DNA of 10,600 nt from NCBI GenBank assembly GCA_030149995.1, contig JASLGV010000323.1, positions 1-10,600 of the forward strand, written 5' to 3'. Below are positions 1-6,451 of this stretch, piece by piece (the first letter of the stretch is position 1; the number at the start of each line of letters is the position of its first letter). The notes beneath the pieces are model-generated. The model saw nothing but the letters and a program-made list of their open reading frames with translations. It ran no database searches and was not told where the DNA came from. The stretch comes from Pedobacter sp. GTDB lineage: Bacteria > Bacteroidota > Bacteroidia > Sphingobacteriales > Sphingobacteriaceae. Position numbers and translations under genes: made by a program.

Positions 1-616
1 TATGTTTTTTCGATACAATAAATGAGCGATGTACCTGCATAAAGGTATTCTGCTGCATTAAGGCTTCCTTAATTTCACTAAGGGTAATATAACTCACAAT
101 CTGTGTTCCTGTTGTGTAGATTTTAATATAATTCTGAAGACTTTCTATTGCAATAATCTGATTATAAAATACTTTAATCAGACTATTATTATTTTCTTTA
201 TCCCTTACAAAGAAAAAATCCTTTTCTATTTCTCCTATACCTCCGGTTTTAGTTTGGGCCGGAAACAACCTGTTAAGCGTAGCCGCAAATTTGGCAAATG
301 TAAAGGGCTTAAGTAAAAAAGCATCTGCTTCAACTTCAAAAGCCTGGAATGCATAACGTGGATGGGATGTAGAGAAAATCAATTTCTGGGTTTTGTGTCT
401 TATTGCAGCAGATAAATCTACTCCCGATATCAATGGCATATCAACATCCATAAATACCACATCTGCGATCTCTTCATCGCGGCTTATTTCAGTTAATGCC
501 TGCAACGGATCGGTATAACTTTTTGATAAAGTAAAACCCGGCATGGATAAAATATATCCCTTTAATGTCTCGATGGCATGCGCCTCATCATCTATTACAA
601 TACATTTAAATGACAT
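1..616 (-). CDS. LytTR-family response regulator (3' end beyond window)
   Basis: Reading leftwards from ATG at 616, 205 codons are open to the window edge, so the C-terminus is missing, probably some 30-40 residues judged from the usual length of about 240. The N-terminal receiver domain (about 1-120) has acidic residues D9-D10-E11, the phospho-acceptor D57 in VVFMDVDMP, the switch Ser/Thr region S82-T83 and K103 in LLKPF. A LytTR DNA-binding domain follows from about 140, with the typical FMQVHRSFIV segment at about 188-197. Such proteins bind DNA as phosphorylated transcription regulators, usually paired in Bacteroidota with a membrane histidine kinase of the LytS/YehU type. No kinase gene is visible here; it may lie beyond the left edge. 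Target genes cannot be told from the sequence. The start is firm because the conserved FKCIVIDDE strand begins directly after the Met. Confidence 0.92.
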   Translation of the reverse strand, partial: MSFKCIVIDDEAHAIETLKGYILSMPGFTLSKSYTDPLQALTEISRDEEIADVVFMDVDMPLISGVDLSAAIRHKTQKLIFSTSHPRYAFQAFEVEADAFLLKPFTFAKFAATLNRLFPAQTKTGGIGEIEKDFFFVRDKENNNSLIKVFYNQIIAIESLQNYIKIYTTGTQIVSYITLSEIKEALMQQNTFMQVHRSFIVSKKH

Positions 617-962
617 GTATACACGGTTTAATTTTAAACAAAATAACGGCAATAATTTGTATTTATAAACAATATGTTTTTTGTGAAGGATTTTCGCTTA
701 TTTATAAAGGATTTAATGCTTTTTATAAAGATTTTTGTATTATTAATTATGCTTTTTTGTTCTTTTTTTTCAATACATAACCTTGTTTCCTTTACGAAAC
801 AGTACTTTTTGATAAAAAAAATACGATTTTAAAAGATTTTGAGTATCCGATTATCTTTTAAATAATACAAAAATGCATGTTTTTTTTCTGGGTCAAAATT
901 TTGAATTTAAAAACTGTGTTTTGGAATTATGTCAAGGATTTGGTGCATTTCGTGTAGGAAAT

Positions 963-1082
963 TATAATTTTAGATAATTCATGAACACATTTGTAAAGTT
1001 GTTTGAGTTACCACAGGTTTTCAGGCAAGCATTGCTTGTGTAAAGAAACCTGGTTAAGTTAAAGTAATATCTAAAAATTAAC
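963..1082 (+). ncRNA. Candidate 6S-like structured RNA (long bulged hairpin)
   Basis: Bases 965-976 pair with 1068-1080 (12 bp, one bulged A). Further in, ACC 1010-1012 and AGGTTT 1015-1020 pair with AAACCT 1046-1051 and GGT 1052-1054, with AC 1013-1014 bulged. The tip is CAAGC-ATT-GCTTG (1026-1038). Between the outer and inner stems lies a large asymmetric open region (977-1009 and 1055-1067). A closing stem, central bubble and apical stem is the architecture of 6S RNA, which mimics an open promoter and binds RNA polymerase. Bacteroidota have a divergent form (6S-Flavo). I did not recognise conserved 6S primary sequence. A TAnnTTTG-like box (TAATTTTA, 965-972) overlaps the outer stem, so a transcript starting downstream of it would lack that stem. 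The strand is a guess. Confidence 0.3.
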
Positions 1083-1274
1083 ACTCTAAGGGTATTGGTG
1101 TTCTGATGATGGGCGTTTTCATAAATCTGCAAATCATCAGCGCCGCTTATCCTGAAGCTCACTTAAAAAGAGGCTTTTTATCTTCCAATCAACCTCACGA
1201 GAAAACATTTTTACTTTTTTTGATACAAAGGCATTGTTTTGTTCGAATTAATTATGTTTTTATAAAAATATATA

Positions 1275-1282
1275 TATATTTG
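1275..1282 (+). promoter_or_regulatory. Possible -7 box upstream of the ubiX leader
   Basis: TATATTTG fits the Bacteroidota -7 consensus TAnnTTTG exactly. A TATG at 1253-1256 lies 18 bases upstream as a weak -33 element. Transcription would start near 1288, placing the TTCG-loop hairpin (1287-1302) at the 5' end and the terminator-like stem (1324-1353) at the 3' end of a transcript of about 65 bases. The surrounding sequence is TA-repeat-rich, so a chance match is quite possible. Confidence 0.35.
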
Positions 1283-1286
1283 TTCT

Positions 1287-1302
1287 TACCCTTTCGAGGG
1301 TA
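1287..1302 (+). other. TTCG-loop hairpin
   Basis: TACCCT-TTCG-AGGGTA forms a perfect 6-bp stem with a UUCG tetraloop. Its left arm (ACCCT, 1288-1292) could instead pair with AGGGT at 1323-1327, which is the base of the following terminator-like stem. The two foldings exclude each other, as in an attenuator. Confidence 0.45.
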
Positions 1303-1323
1303 TGTTTTTCATAGGTAGATGTA

Positions 1324-1353
1324 GGGTCGAATACGTGTATTCGGCCCTTTTTT
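1324..1353 (+). terminator. Terminator-like hairpin before ubiX
   Basis: GGGTCGAATAC (1324-1334) pairs with GTATTCGGCCC (1337-1347), 11 bp with one T-G wobble, followed by six T (1348-1353). This has all features of a rho-independent terminator on the plus strand. It ends only 38 bases before the ubiX ATG, and no protein gene precedes it on this strand, so it ends a small RNA, acts as an attenuator, or is a dispersed palindromic repeat. Confidence 0.7.
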
Positions 1354-1383
1354 ATGGATTTAATTCTATAAACGCTATTTTTG
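1353..1383 (+). promoter_or_regulatory. Putative ubiX promoter
   Basis: TATTTTTG at 1376-1383 matches TAnnTTTG exactly. TATG at 1353-1356, 19 bases upstream, stands where the -33 TTTG is expected; the peroxiredoxin promoter at 10466-10496 has the same TATG-N19 arrangement. The start point would fall at about 1389-1391, directly at the ATG (1392), giving an mRNA with almost no leader. Confidence 0.5.
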
Positions 1384-1391
1384 CTTTAACG

Positions 1392-1958
1392 ATGAAAAAG
1401 AAGAAGGTAATTATAGCCGTTACAGGTGCCAGTGGATCCATCTATGCCAAAGTATTGTTTGATCAGTTGCAGAATCTAAAAGATCAGATTGAAGCAGTAG
1501 GTGTGGTGATGAGTGATAACGCTAAAGAAGTATGGAAGTGTGAACTTGGAGATGACGCTTACAACAATTACGGTCTTACCTTTTATCATAAAAATGATTT
1601 TAATGCACCCTTTGCTTCCGGATCGGCACAATACGATACCATGATTGTGATTCCCTGCTCCATGGGAACACTCGCCCGTATTGCACATGGAATTTCGAAC
1701 GATTTAATTACAAGAGCTGCCGATGTTATTTTAAAAGAAAGACGTAAACTGATCGCAGTCGTAAGAGATACCCCCTTTAGCCTGATTCACATCAACAACA
1801 TGAAAACCGTAACAGAAGCAGGTGGGATTATTTGTCCGGCAAATCCTTCTTTTTACAGTTTGCCGCAAACCCTCGAAGAAATGGCCTTAACCGTTGTAAG
1901 CAGGGTACTTGATTTAGCCGGATTTGAACTGAAGAGTTATCGCTGGCAGGAAGAATAG
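1392..1958 (+). CDS. ubiX: Flavin prenyltransferase UbiX
   Basis: A 188-residue protein of normal UbiX/Pad1 length. UbiX joins a dimethylallyl group to FMN, producing the prenylated FMN cofactor used by UbiD-type decarboxylases. The Rossmann-like flavin site TGASGSIYA is at 11-19, CSMGTLARIAHGISNDL at 89-105, and the phosphate and catalytic segment VVRDTPFS at 123-130. The family usually has RETP there, so D126 is a conservative E-to-D change. NPSFY at 151-155 and the helix EEMALTVVSRVLDLAGFE at the C-terminus are also typical. The frame is open upstream to 1302, but that extension runs through the terminator-like hairpin and adds non-family residues, so the ATG at 1392, directly before KKKKVIIAVTGASGS, is chosen. 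No UbiD gene is in the window, so the client enzyme is unknown. Confidence 0.95.
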   Translation: MKKKKVIIAVTGASGSIYAKVLFDQLQNLKDQIEAVGVVMSDNAKEVWKCELGDDAYNNYGLTFYHKNDFNAPFASGSAQYDTMIVIPCSMGTLARIAHGISNDLITRAADVILKERRKLIAVVRDTPFSLIHINNMKTVTEAGGIICPANPSFYSLPQTLEEMALTVVSRVLDLAGFELKSYRWQEE

Positions 1959-1986
1959 CAGCAGCATCATGCTTTTAAAGAAAAAT

Positions 1987-2020
1987 ATCTAAACAATAAC
2001 GGCTTACTGTATTGTTAGAT
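1987..2020 (+). other. Hairpin after ubiX
   Basis: ATCTAAACAATA (1987-1998) pairs with TATTGTTAGAT (2010-2020), 11 bp with one bulged A. It lies about 30 bases after the ubiX stop, but lacks a T run and is AT-rich, so it is at best a weak terminator or an RNA 3' end stabiliser. Confidence 0.3.
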
Positions 2021-2077
2021 TACTGTAATTTGCATGAAGTAAACATTCGGAAATAACCATACTCAAATCTATTTTTA

Positions 2078-2085
2078 TATCTTTG
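2078..2085 (+). promoter_or_regulatory. -7 box of mtaB
   Basis: TATCTTTG followed by CA is the classic Bacteroidota -7 element. No good -33 element is seen at the expected distance. The box ends only 8 bases before the mtaB ATG, so transcription would begin at or just before the start codon. Confidence 0.55.
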
Positions 2086-2093
2086 CAGGCTAC

Positions 2094-3413
2094 ATGAAAA
2101 AGGTTGCATTTTATACACTCGGCTGTAAATTAAATTTCTCTGAAACATCTACCATCGGACGTCTGTTTACCGATGCCGGTTATGCTGTGGTTGACTTTCA
2201 GGATAAGGCTGATGTATATGTAATCAATACCTGCTCCGTTACAGAGCATGCAGATAAAAAATGCCGTAAAGTAGTTAAAGAAGCCCTTAAATATTCGCCG
2301 GGTGCCTACATCACCATTGTTGGCTGTTATGCACAGTTAAAACCACAGGAAATAGCAGAGATAGAAGGGGTAGACATGGTTTTGGGCGCAGCAGAGAAAT
2401 TCAGAATTGTTGAGTATATTTCAGATCTGACCAAAGCACCCAAAGCGGTGGTGCACCAGCAAAATATTGAAAAGGTTAACCATAATTTTATCGCTTCTTA
2501 TTCCATTGGCGATCGTACCCGTACCTTTTTAAAAGTTCAGGATGGTTGTGATTATCCTTGTACTTATTGCACCATTCCTTTGGCACGCGGTGCAAGCCGG
2601 AGCGATACCATCGAAAATGTAGTTAACCGCGCAAAGCTGATTGCCGAAAGTGGCGTTAAGGAAATTGTATTAACGGGAGTAAATCTGGGCGATTTTGGCA
2701 TCCGGAATGGAGAAAGAGAAGATAAGTTCTTCGATCTTGTTCAGGCACTGGATGAAGTAGAAGGAATAGAAAGAATACGTATTTCCTCGATTGAACCAAA
2801 CCTGTTAAGCAATGAGATTATTGAATTTGTTGCAACTTCAAAAAGATTTGTTCCGCATTTTCATATTCCATTGCAGTCTGGATCTGATAAAATATTAGGT
2901 CTGATGCGCAGACGCTACCGCAGGGATTTATATGTAGAACGCGTGGCTAAAATTAAAGAAGTCATGCCCGATTGCTGTATAGGTGTAGATGTGATTGTAG
3001 GGTTTCCAGGTGAAACAAAAGAAGATTTCTTAGATACCTATCAGTTTTTAAACCAGCTGGATATCTCTTATTTACACGTATTTACTTATTCTGAACGCGA
3101 ACAAACCCTTGCAGCCGAAATGAAAGAAGTTGTTTCGGGTAGTGAGCGTAATGAAAGAAGTAAAATGCTTCATATTTTGTCTGATAAAAAACGCCGTTCA
3201 TTCTACCAGTCGCAAATTGGTGTAGAAGCCGAGGTATTGTTCGAAGCTGATCAGAAAGCTGGTTACATGCATGGATTTACCAAGAACTATGTAAAAGTAC
3301 GTGCCAAATATGATCCGGTTATGGTAAATGAACTCAAAGCCGTAAAATTGTTGGAAGTAACTGCAGATGGAGAGGTAGAAGTGGCAGAACTGGAAACAGT
3401 ACACGCACATTAA
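2094..3413 (+). CDS. mtaB: tRNA t6A37 methylthiotransferase MtaB
   Basis: A 439-residue radical-SAM methylthiotransferase that converts t6A at tRNA position 37 to ms2t6A, supporting decoding of ANN codons. The N-terminal UPF0004 domain has the three auxiliary-cluster cysteines C11 (TLGCKLN), C47 (NTCSVT) and C78 (VGCYAQ). The radical-SAM cluster is C152, C156 and C159 in DGCDYPCTYCTIPLARG. The SAM-binding core continues through HFHIPLQSGSDKILGLMRR and VDVIVGFPGET. The tail from about 370 fits a small TRAM RNA-binding domain. The TLGCKLNFSET start is that of MtaB/YqeV rather than MiaB. The ATG sits eight bases after a perfect -7 box, which supports the start and suggests a very short leader. 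No clear terminator follows; the next gene, lgt, has its own promoter. Enzymes of this class need Fe-S carriers; the Nfu protein at 5814-6365 is a candidate, though this is inference. Confidence 0.93.
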   Translation: MKKVAFYTLGCKLNFSETSTIGRLFTDAGYAVVDFQDKADVYVINTCSVTEHADKKCRKVVKEALKYSPGAYITIVGCYAQLKPQEIAEIEGVDMVLGAAEKFRIVEYISDLTKAPKAVVHQQNIEKVNHNFIASYSIGDRTRTFLKVQDGCDYPCTYCTIPLARGASRSDTIENVVNRAKLIAESGVKEIVLTGVNLGDFGIRNGEREDKFFDLVQALDEVEGIERIRISSIEPNLLSNEIIEFVATSKRFVPHFHIPLQSGSDKILGLMRRRYRRDLYVERVAKIKEVMPDCCIGVDVIVGFPGETKEDFLDTYQFLNQLDISYLHVFTYSEREQTLAAEMKEVVSGSERNERSKMLHILSDKKRRSFYQSQIGVEAEVLFEADQKAGYMHGFTKNYVKVRAKYDPVMVNELKAVKLLEVTADGEVEVAELETVHAH

Positions 3414-3455
3414 TTATTGTTTTGCAGTAGAGGTACTAAGAATTAACAAAATCTT

Positions 3456-3518
3456 TTCCGTATTTTCTGCGTTTCCATGGCAATCAAGTTTAGCCACAGA
3501 AGCATGGAAGTCATGGAA
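3456..3518. repeat. Imperfect intergenic palindrome (REP-like)
   Basis: The left arm (about 3456-3481, ending TTCCATGGC) is roughly complementary to the right arm (about 3493-3518, starting GCCACAGAAGC and ending CATGGAA), with about 16 of 26 positions matching by eye. The right arm repeats CATGGAA at 3503-3509 and 3512-3518. The layout recalls the widespread GCCACAGAGACACAGAG-type intergenic palindromes, in degenerate form. That likeness is from memory. Confidence 0.35.
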
Positions 3519-3529
3519 TTAATAATCTC

Positions 3530-3560
3530 TTTGTTGTGGTTAAAAAGGGATATATCTTTG
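3530..3560 (+). promoter_or_regulatory. Promoter of lgt (TTTG-N19-TATCTTTG)
   Basis: TTTG at 3530-3533 and TATCTTTG at 3553-3560 are separated by 19 bases, a full match to the Bacteroidota housekeeping promoter. Transcription would begin near 3567, leaving a leader of about 55 bases. A second, weaker candidate (TTTA 3575-3578, N19, TATCTTCG 3598-3605) would start close to the ATG. Confidence 0.65.
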
Positions 3561-3621
3561 TCAGAATCTTGAGTTTTACCCTTTCATCTTTCTTTCCTAT
3601 CTTCGCAACAAAGTTTATTAT

Positions 3622-4779
3622 ATGTTTCCAACCGTATCGCATTTTTTAGAATATGTTTTTGGCATTAACCTGCCGTTGCCTTTTAATACATTTGGCGTTT
3701 TTGTTGCTCTGGCTTTTATTGCCGGTTATTGGGCTTTTACCGAAGAACTAAAACGTAAAGAAGCATTAGGCGTATTACATCCGCTTACCCGGAAAATTAC
3801 GGTTGGAAAACCTGCTACTACATCAGAGCTTATTACGAATGGACTTTTTGGTTTCGTAATCGGCTATAAACTGGTGTATGCTCTGTTAAATTATCAGTTG
3901 TTTGTGAGCGATGCACAAAGTGTACTGATGTCTGCAAAAGGAAATGTGATAGGCGGTTTATTTTTTGCAGGTTTATTTGCTTACTGGGATTATAAAGAGA
4001 AAAATAAAAATAAATTACCTGCACCAAAAGAAACGGTTGTAACGGTACATCCATATCAACTGATGAGTAATTTGATTGTATGGGCTGCTATTTGGGGCTT
4101 TTTAGGTGCGAAATTTTTTGATAACCTTGAGTACTGGGACGACTTTGTTCAACATCCGATCGAAAGACTTTTGTCTTTTAGTGGTTTAACCTTTTATGGT
4201 GGTTTAATTTGCGGCGGAGCAGCTGTACTATACATCGCCAAAAAAAATGGTATAAAACCTTTACACATGCTGGATGTAGGTGGACCTGGTATGATGCTTG
4301 CTTATGCAGTTGGCCGTATTGGATGTCATTTATCAGGAGATGGCGACTGGGGAATCGTAAACCCGCATCCAAAACCTTTCTCTTGGTTGCCAGACTGGTT
4401 GTGGTCTTATAAATACCCGAATAATGTGGTAGGAGAAGGCATTCCAATACCTGGCTGTACCGGCTCTAAGTTTTGTAATGAGCTTGCACAAGGTGTTTAC
4501 CCAACCCCGCTATATGAAGTAATTGTGTGTCTGATCCTGTTTGCCTTTTTATGGAAAATAAGAGATAAGATTAAAGCACCAGGATTGATGTTTGGAATTT
4601 ATATGATCTTAAACGGTATTGAACGTTTCTGTATAGAGCTGATCCGTGTAAATTCTAAATATCATGTATTTGGCCTTTCGTTTACACAAGCCGAAATGAT
4701 TTCTGCTTTTCTGGTAGTAGGTGGCATTATTTTAAGCCTTTATGCGTTAAGAAATAAGAATAAGCTGGAAACAGTTTAA
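3622..4779 (+). CDS. lgt: Prolipoprotein diacylglyceryl transferase Lgt
   Basis: A 385-residue polytopic inner-membrane enzyme that transfers diacylglycerol from phosphatidylglycerol to the lipobox cysteine of prolipoproteins, the first step of lipoprotein maturation. Hydrophobic segments are visible at about 20-40, 74-95, 108-122, 150-165, 192-206, 218-236, 298-312, 320-338 and 357-375. The Lgt signature region is GRIGCHLSGDGDWG at 231-244, the Bacteroidota form of the GRxGNF motif. YGGLICGG at 192-199, YPTPLYE at 293-299 (HPTQLYE elsewhere) and NGIERFCIELIRVN at 331-344 also fit. The protein is longer than the E. coli enzyme because of a loop at about 122-145 and an insert at 245-290, both common in this phylum. 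The IMPase-family gene follows after 42 bases and is probably co-transcribed. The two lipoproteins encoded at 7923-8492 would be clients. Confidence 0.93.
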   Translation: MFPTVSHFLEYVFGINLPLPFNTFGVFVALAFIAGYWAFTEELKRKEALGVLHPLTRKITVGKPATTSELITNGLFGFVIGYKLVYALLNYQLFVSDAQSVLMSAKGNVIGGLFFAGLFAYWDYKEKNKNKLPAPKETVVTVHPYQLMSNLIVWAAIWGFLGAKFFDNLEYWDDFVQHPIERLLSFSGLTFYGGLICGGAAVLYIAKKNGIKPLHMLDVGGPGMMLAYAVGRIGCHLSGDGDWGIVNPHPKPFSWLPDWLWSYKYPNNVVGEGIPIPGCTGSKFCNELAQGVYPTPLYEVIVCLILFAFLWKIRDKIKAPGLMFGIYMILNGIERFCIELIRVNSKYHVFGLSFTQAEMISAFLVVGGIILSLYALRNKNKLETV

Positions 4780-4821
4780 TTAACACGATTTTAAACGCAT
4801 TTGATAGGAAAGATAGCATTG

Positions 4822-5613
4822 ATGAACTACGAACTACTCTGTAATAAAGTAATATCCATTGTCAGACTTACAGCCAATTTTATCCGGAAAGAATCACTTC
4901 TTTTCGATGTAAATAAAATAGAATACAAAGGCTTAAATGACCTGGTATCTTATGTAGATAAAACCGCCGAAGAAAGATTGGTGCGCAACCTGGAAAAGTT
5001 AATCCCGGATGCAGGTTTTATGACAGAAGAAAAAACCGTTAACAGAACCGGTAAAACATATAAATGGATCATCGATCCTTTAGATGGTACAACGAATTTT
5101 ATTCATGGAATACCAACCTATGCCATCAGCGTTGCATTGTATGAAGACGACGCTGCTGTATTGGGTGTTGTATATGAAATAAACCGGGCTGAAATGTTTT
5201 ATGCCTATAAAGGAGGCCCGGCATTTTTAAATAAAAAACAAATTCAGGTATCTGTAAATCCTGATTTTAAATCAAGCCTTTTATCCACCGGGTTTCCATA
5301 TTACCAGTTCGACAAGCAAGAGCAGTATATGGAGCTTTTAAAAGATCTGATGCAAAAAACACATGGCATACGCCGTATTGGTTCGGCAGCAACAGATCTG
5401 GTCTATACCGCATGTGGTCGTTTTGATGCCTTTTTTGAATATAACCTGCAACCCTGGGATTTTGCTGCCGGTTGCTTTATTGTACAGCAGGCGGGAGGTG
5501 AAGTATTCGATTTTTCTGGCGGAAATGATTTCCTAAACAAAAGAGAAGTACTGGCAACCAATGGAAAATTAACGGAGGTGATGCTTCAAACCATTAAAAA
5601 GTATTTTATTTAG
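4822..5613 (+). CDS. Inositol monophosphatase family (IMPase/SuhB-like)
   Basis: A 263-residue Mg-dependent, lithium-sensitive-type sugar phosphatase. The metal-site motifs are all present: GFMTEE with E69-E70, WIIDPLDGTTNF at 82-93 (D85, D88), and QPWDFAAG with D213. The fold otherwise runs as in the family, including YKGGPAFLNKK at about 129-139, where many members have GxGAFLNG. The true substrate (myo-inositol 1-phosphate, another sugar phosphate, or a nucleotide) cannot be decided from sequence. The frame is open from a TTG at 4801, but the ATG at 4822 starts where the family does and is preferred. It lies 42 bases behind lgt with no clear promoter between, so an operon with lgt is likely, ended by the strong terminator at 5635. 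Confidence 0.92.
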   Translation: MNYELLCNKVISIVRLTANFIRKESLLFDVNKIEYKGLNDLVSYVDKTAEERLVRNLEKLIPDAGFMTEEKTVNRTGKTYKWIIDPLDGTTNFIHGIPTYAISVALYEDDAAVLGVVYEINRAEMFYAYKGGPAFLNKKQIQVSVNPDFKSSLLSTGFPYYQFDKQEQYMELLKDLMQKTHGIRRIGSAATDLVYTACGRFDAFFEYNLQPWDFAAGCFIVQQAGGEVFDFSGGNDFLNKREVLATNGKLTEVMLQTIKKYFI

Positions 5614-5634
5614 GTAAAAGACATTTTAAACAAG

Positions 5635-5664
5635 GCCCATCTGTTAACAGATGGGCTTTTCGTT
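5635..5664 (+). terminator. Terminator of the lgt operon
   Basis: The 22-base perfect palindrome at 5635-5656 (GCCCATCTG, TTAA, CAGATGGGC) is followed by TTTTCGTTT. It lies 21 bases after the IMPase-family stop codon. Confidence 0.9.
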
Positions 5665-5756
5665 TATACAGGAGGTTATTAAAGCATACGTCGATGGGTG
5701 GTTTGCAATATTATTTTCGGGGTGCCCGGTATTTTCATCTGATATTGGAAATACAT

Positions 5757-5789
5757 AAAAAAAGCGTTTGCCCTGTAAGGTAAACGCTT
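5757..5789 (-). terminator. Terminator of the Nfu gene
   Basis: On the minus strand AAGCGTTTACC pairs with GGCAAACGCTT (one mismatch) and is followed by seven T (plus-strand A at 5757-5763). It lies about 25 bases downstream of the Nfu stop codon at 5814. Confidence 0.85.
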
Positions 5790-5813
5790 CTTAAAGAGAA
5801 AATATATTTTTTA

Positions 5814-6365
5814 CTACAAAGCTTCTGAAACCACGTCGGTTACTTCAGGAACCATGCGTTGCAACAGGTTTTGTATGCCCGATTTTAACGTTAAAGTAGA
5901 AGAAGGGCATCCGCTGCAAGAACCACGCAGTTCTACAGTTACCACACCTTCGTCAAAAGATTTATAGCTGATGGCACCACCATCTTGCTCTACTGCCGGA
6001 CGTACATAATCGTGCAGGATCTGTTGTATTTTTATTTCCGTTTCAGTACCTTCAAAAACAGGTGCCTCATCTGCTGTTGCATCTTTAATCTTTAATTCAG
6101 ACTCAACAGCTCCTTTTACAAACTCCTTTAAGATCGCTTCTATATCACTCCAGTCTGCATCCTCGGTTTTGGTAACGGTTACAAAATTACTGGCGAAAAA
6201 CACACCGTTTACAAAATTGAATTTGAATAATTCTTTTGCAAAGGGCGAATGCTCGGCACTTTCTTTTGTTGGAAAGTCTTCACTGCCGTTAATAAGCAGT
6301 TTATTTACCATGAATTTCATGGTAGCCGGGTTAGGTGTCTGTTCTGTATATACGTTAATGGTCAT
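5814..6365 (-). CDS. Nfu-type Fe-S cluster carrier (Nfu_N + NifU domains)
   Basis: A 183-residue protein with an N-terminal Nfu_N domain (about 1-88, starting TINVYTEQTPNPATMKFMVN) and a C-terminal NifU-like domain (about 108-175). The latter carries the cluster-binding pair C150 and C153 in GSCSGCPSS. Such proteins accept an Fe-S cluster, usually [4Fe-4S], from the assembly scaffold and hand it to target enzymes. The two-domain layout is the one found in Bacteroidota, alphaproteobacteria and mitochondria, unlike E. coli NfuA, whose N-terminal domain is a degenerate A-type. The gene lies 86 bases downstream of purB on the same strand but has its own -7 box, and no clear terminator separates the two. 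Radical-SAM enzymes such as MtaB are plausible clients. Confidence 0.92.
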   Translation of the reverse strand: MTINVYTEQTPNPATMKFMVNKLLINGSEDFPTKESAEHSPFAKELFKFNFVNGVFFASNFVTVTKTEDADWSDIEAILKEFVKGAVESELKIKDATADEAPVFEGTETEIKIQQILHDYVRPAVEQDGGAISYKSFDEGVVTVELRGSCSGCPSSTLTLKSGIQNLLQRMVPEVTDVVSEAL

Positions 6366-6385
6366 GTTGTCTTAATTTGAATAAA

Positions 6386-6393
6386 CAAAATTA
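6386..6393 (-). promoter_or_regulatory. -7 box of the Nfu gene
   Basis: On the minus strand this reads TAATTTTG, an exact TAnnTTTG match, 20 bases before the ATG at 6365. The -33 position (about 6413-6416) reads only ACTG, so the upstream element is poor. Confidence 0.5.
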
Positions 6394-6451
6394 ACAATAA
6401 CTGATTAATATGCAGTTGTACTGCTGTCTGTTTAGCGTCAATTTAATTTAG

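Larger units (their letters stand above)
617..1391. other. Gene-free, AT-rich spacer with several hairpins
   Basis: This 775-base stretch separates the divergent LytTR gene and ubiX. Short open frames exist on both strands (for example 962-1162 and 1106-1318) but their translations show no domain, signal peptide or family resemblance. Bases 617-960 are very AT-rich and hold only a weak inverted repeat, GTTTC-6-GAAAC at 785-800. From 963 onward the DNA is unusually rich in self-complementary segments: 965-1080, 1103-1140, 1164-1180, 1287-1302 and 1324-1347. This suggests one or more transcribed RNAs rather than protein. No tmRNA, RNase P or SRP RNA signature was recognised. Confidence 0.6.

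Noticed and set aside
1103..1144. H-type pseudoknot: CTGATGAT/ATCATCAG with loop GGCG (1112-1115) pairing CGCC (1141-1144)
   Set aside because: The second stem would follow the first with no linking bases, which cannot span an 8-bp helix.
962..1318. Two overlapping short open frames (962-1162 minus; 1106-1318 plus)
   Set aside because: The translations show no family, signal or compositional support; both overlap the hairpin-rich region and lack a convincing translation start context.
960..1353. tmRNA, RNase P RNA or SRP RNA
   Set aside because: The length is suggestive, but no tag-peptide frame ending in ALAA, no GAGGAAAGTCC-like P4 segment and no SRP tetraloop domain were found.
1302..1391. 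N-terminal extension of the ubiX frame to 1302
   Set aside because: It runs through the terminator-like hairpin and the -7 box; the family N-terminus fits the ATG at 1392.
4178..4447. Open frames on both strands inside lgt (4178-4447 minus, 4209-4412 plus)
   Set aside because: They are shadows of a clearly conserved lgt reading frame.
4801..4821. TTG start (4801) for the IMPase-family gene
   Set aside because: The ATG 21 bases later fits the usual N-terminus; the extra residues add nothing recognisable.
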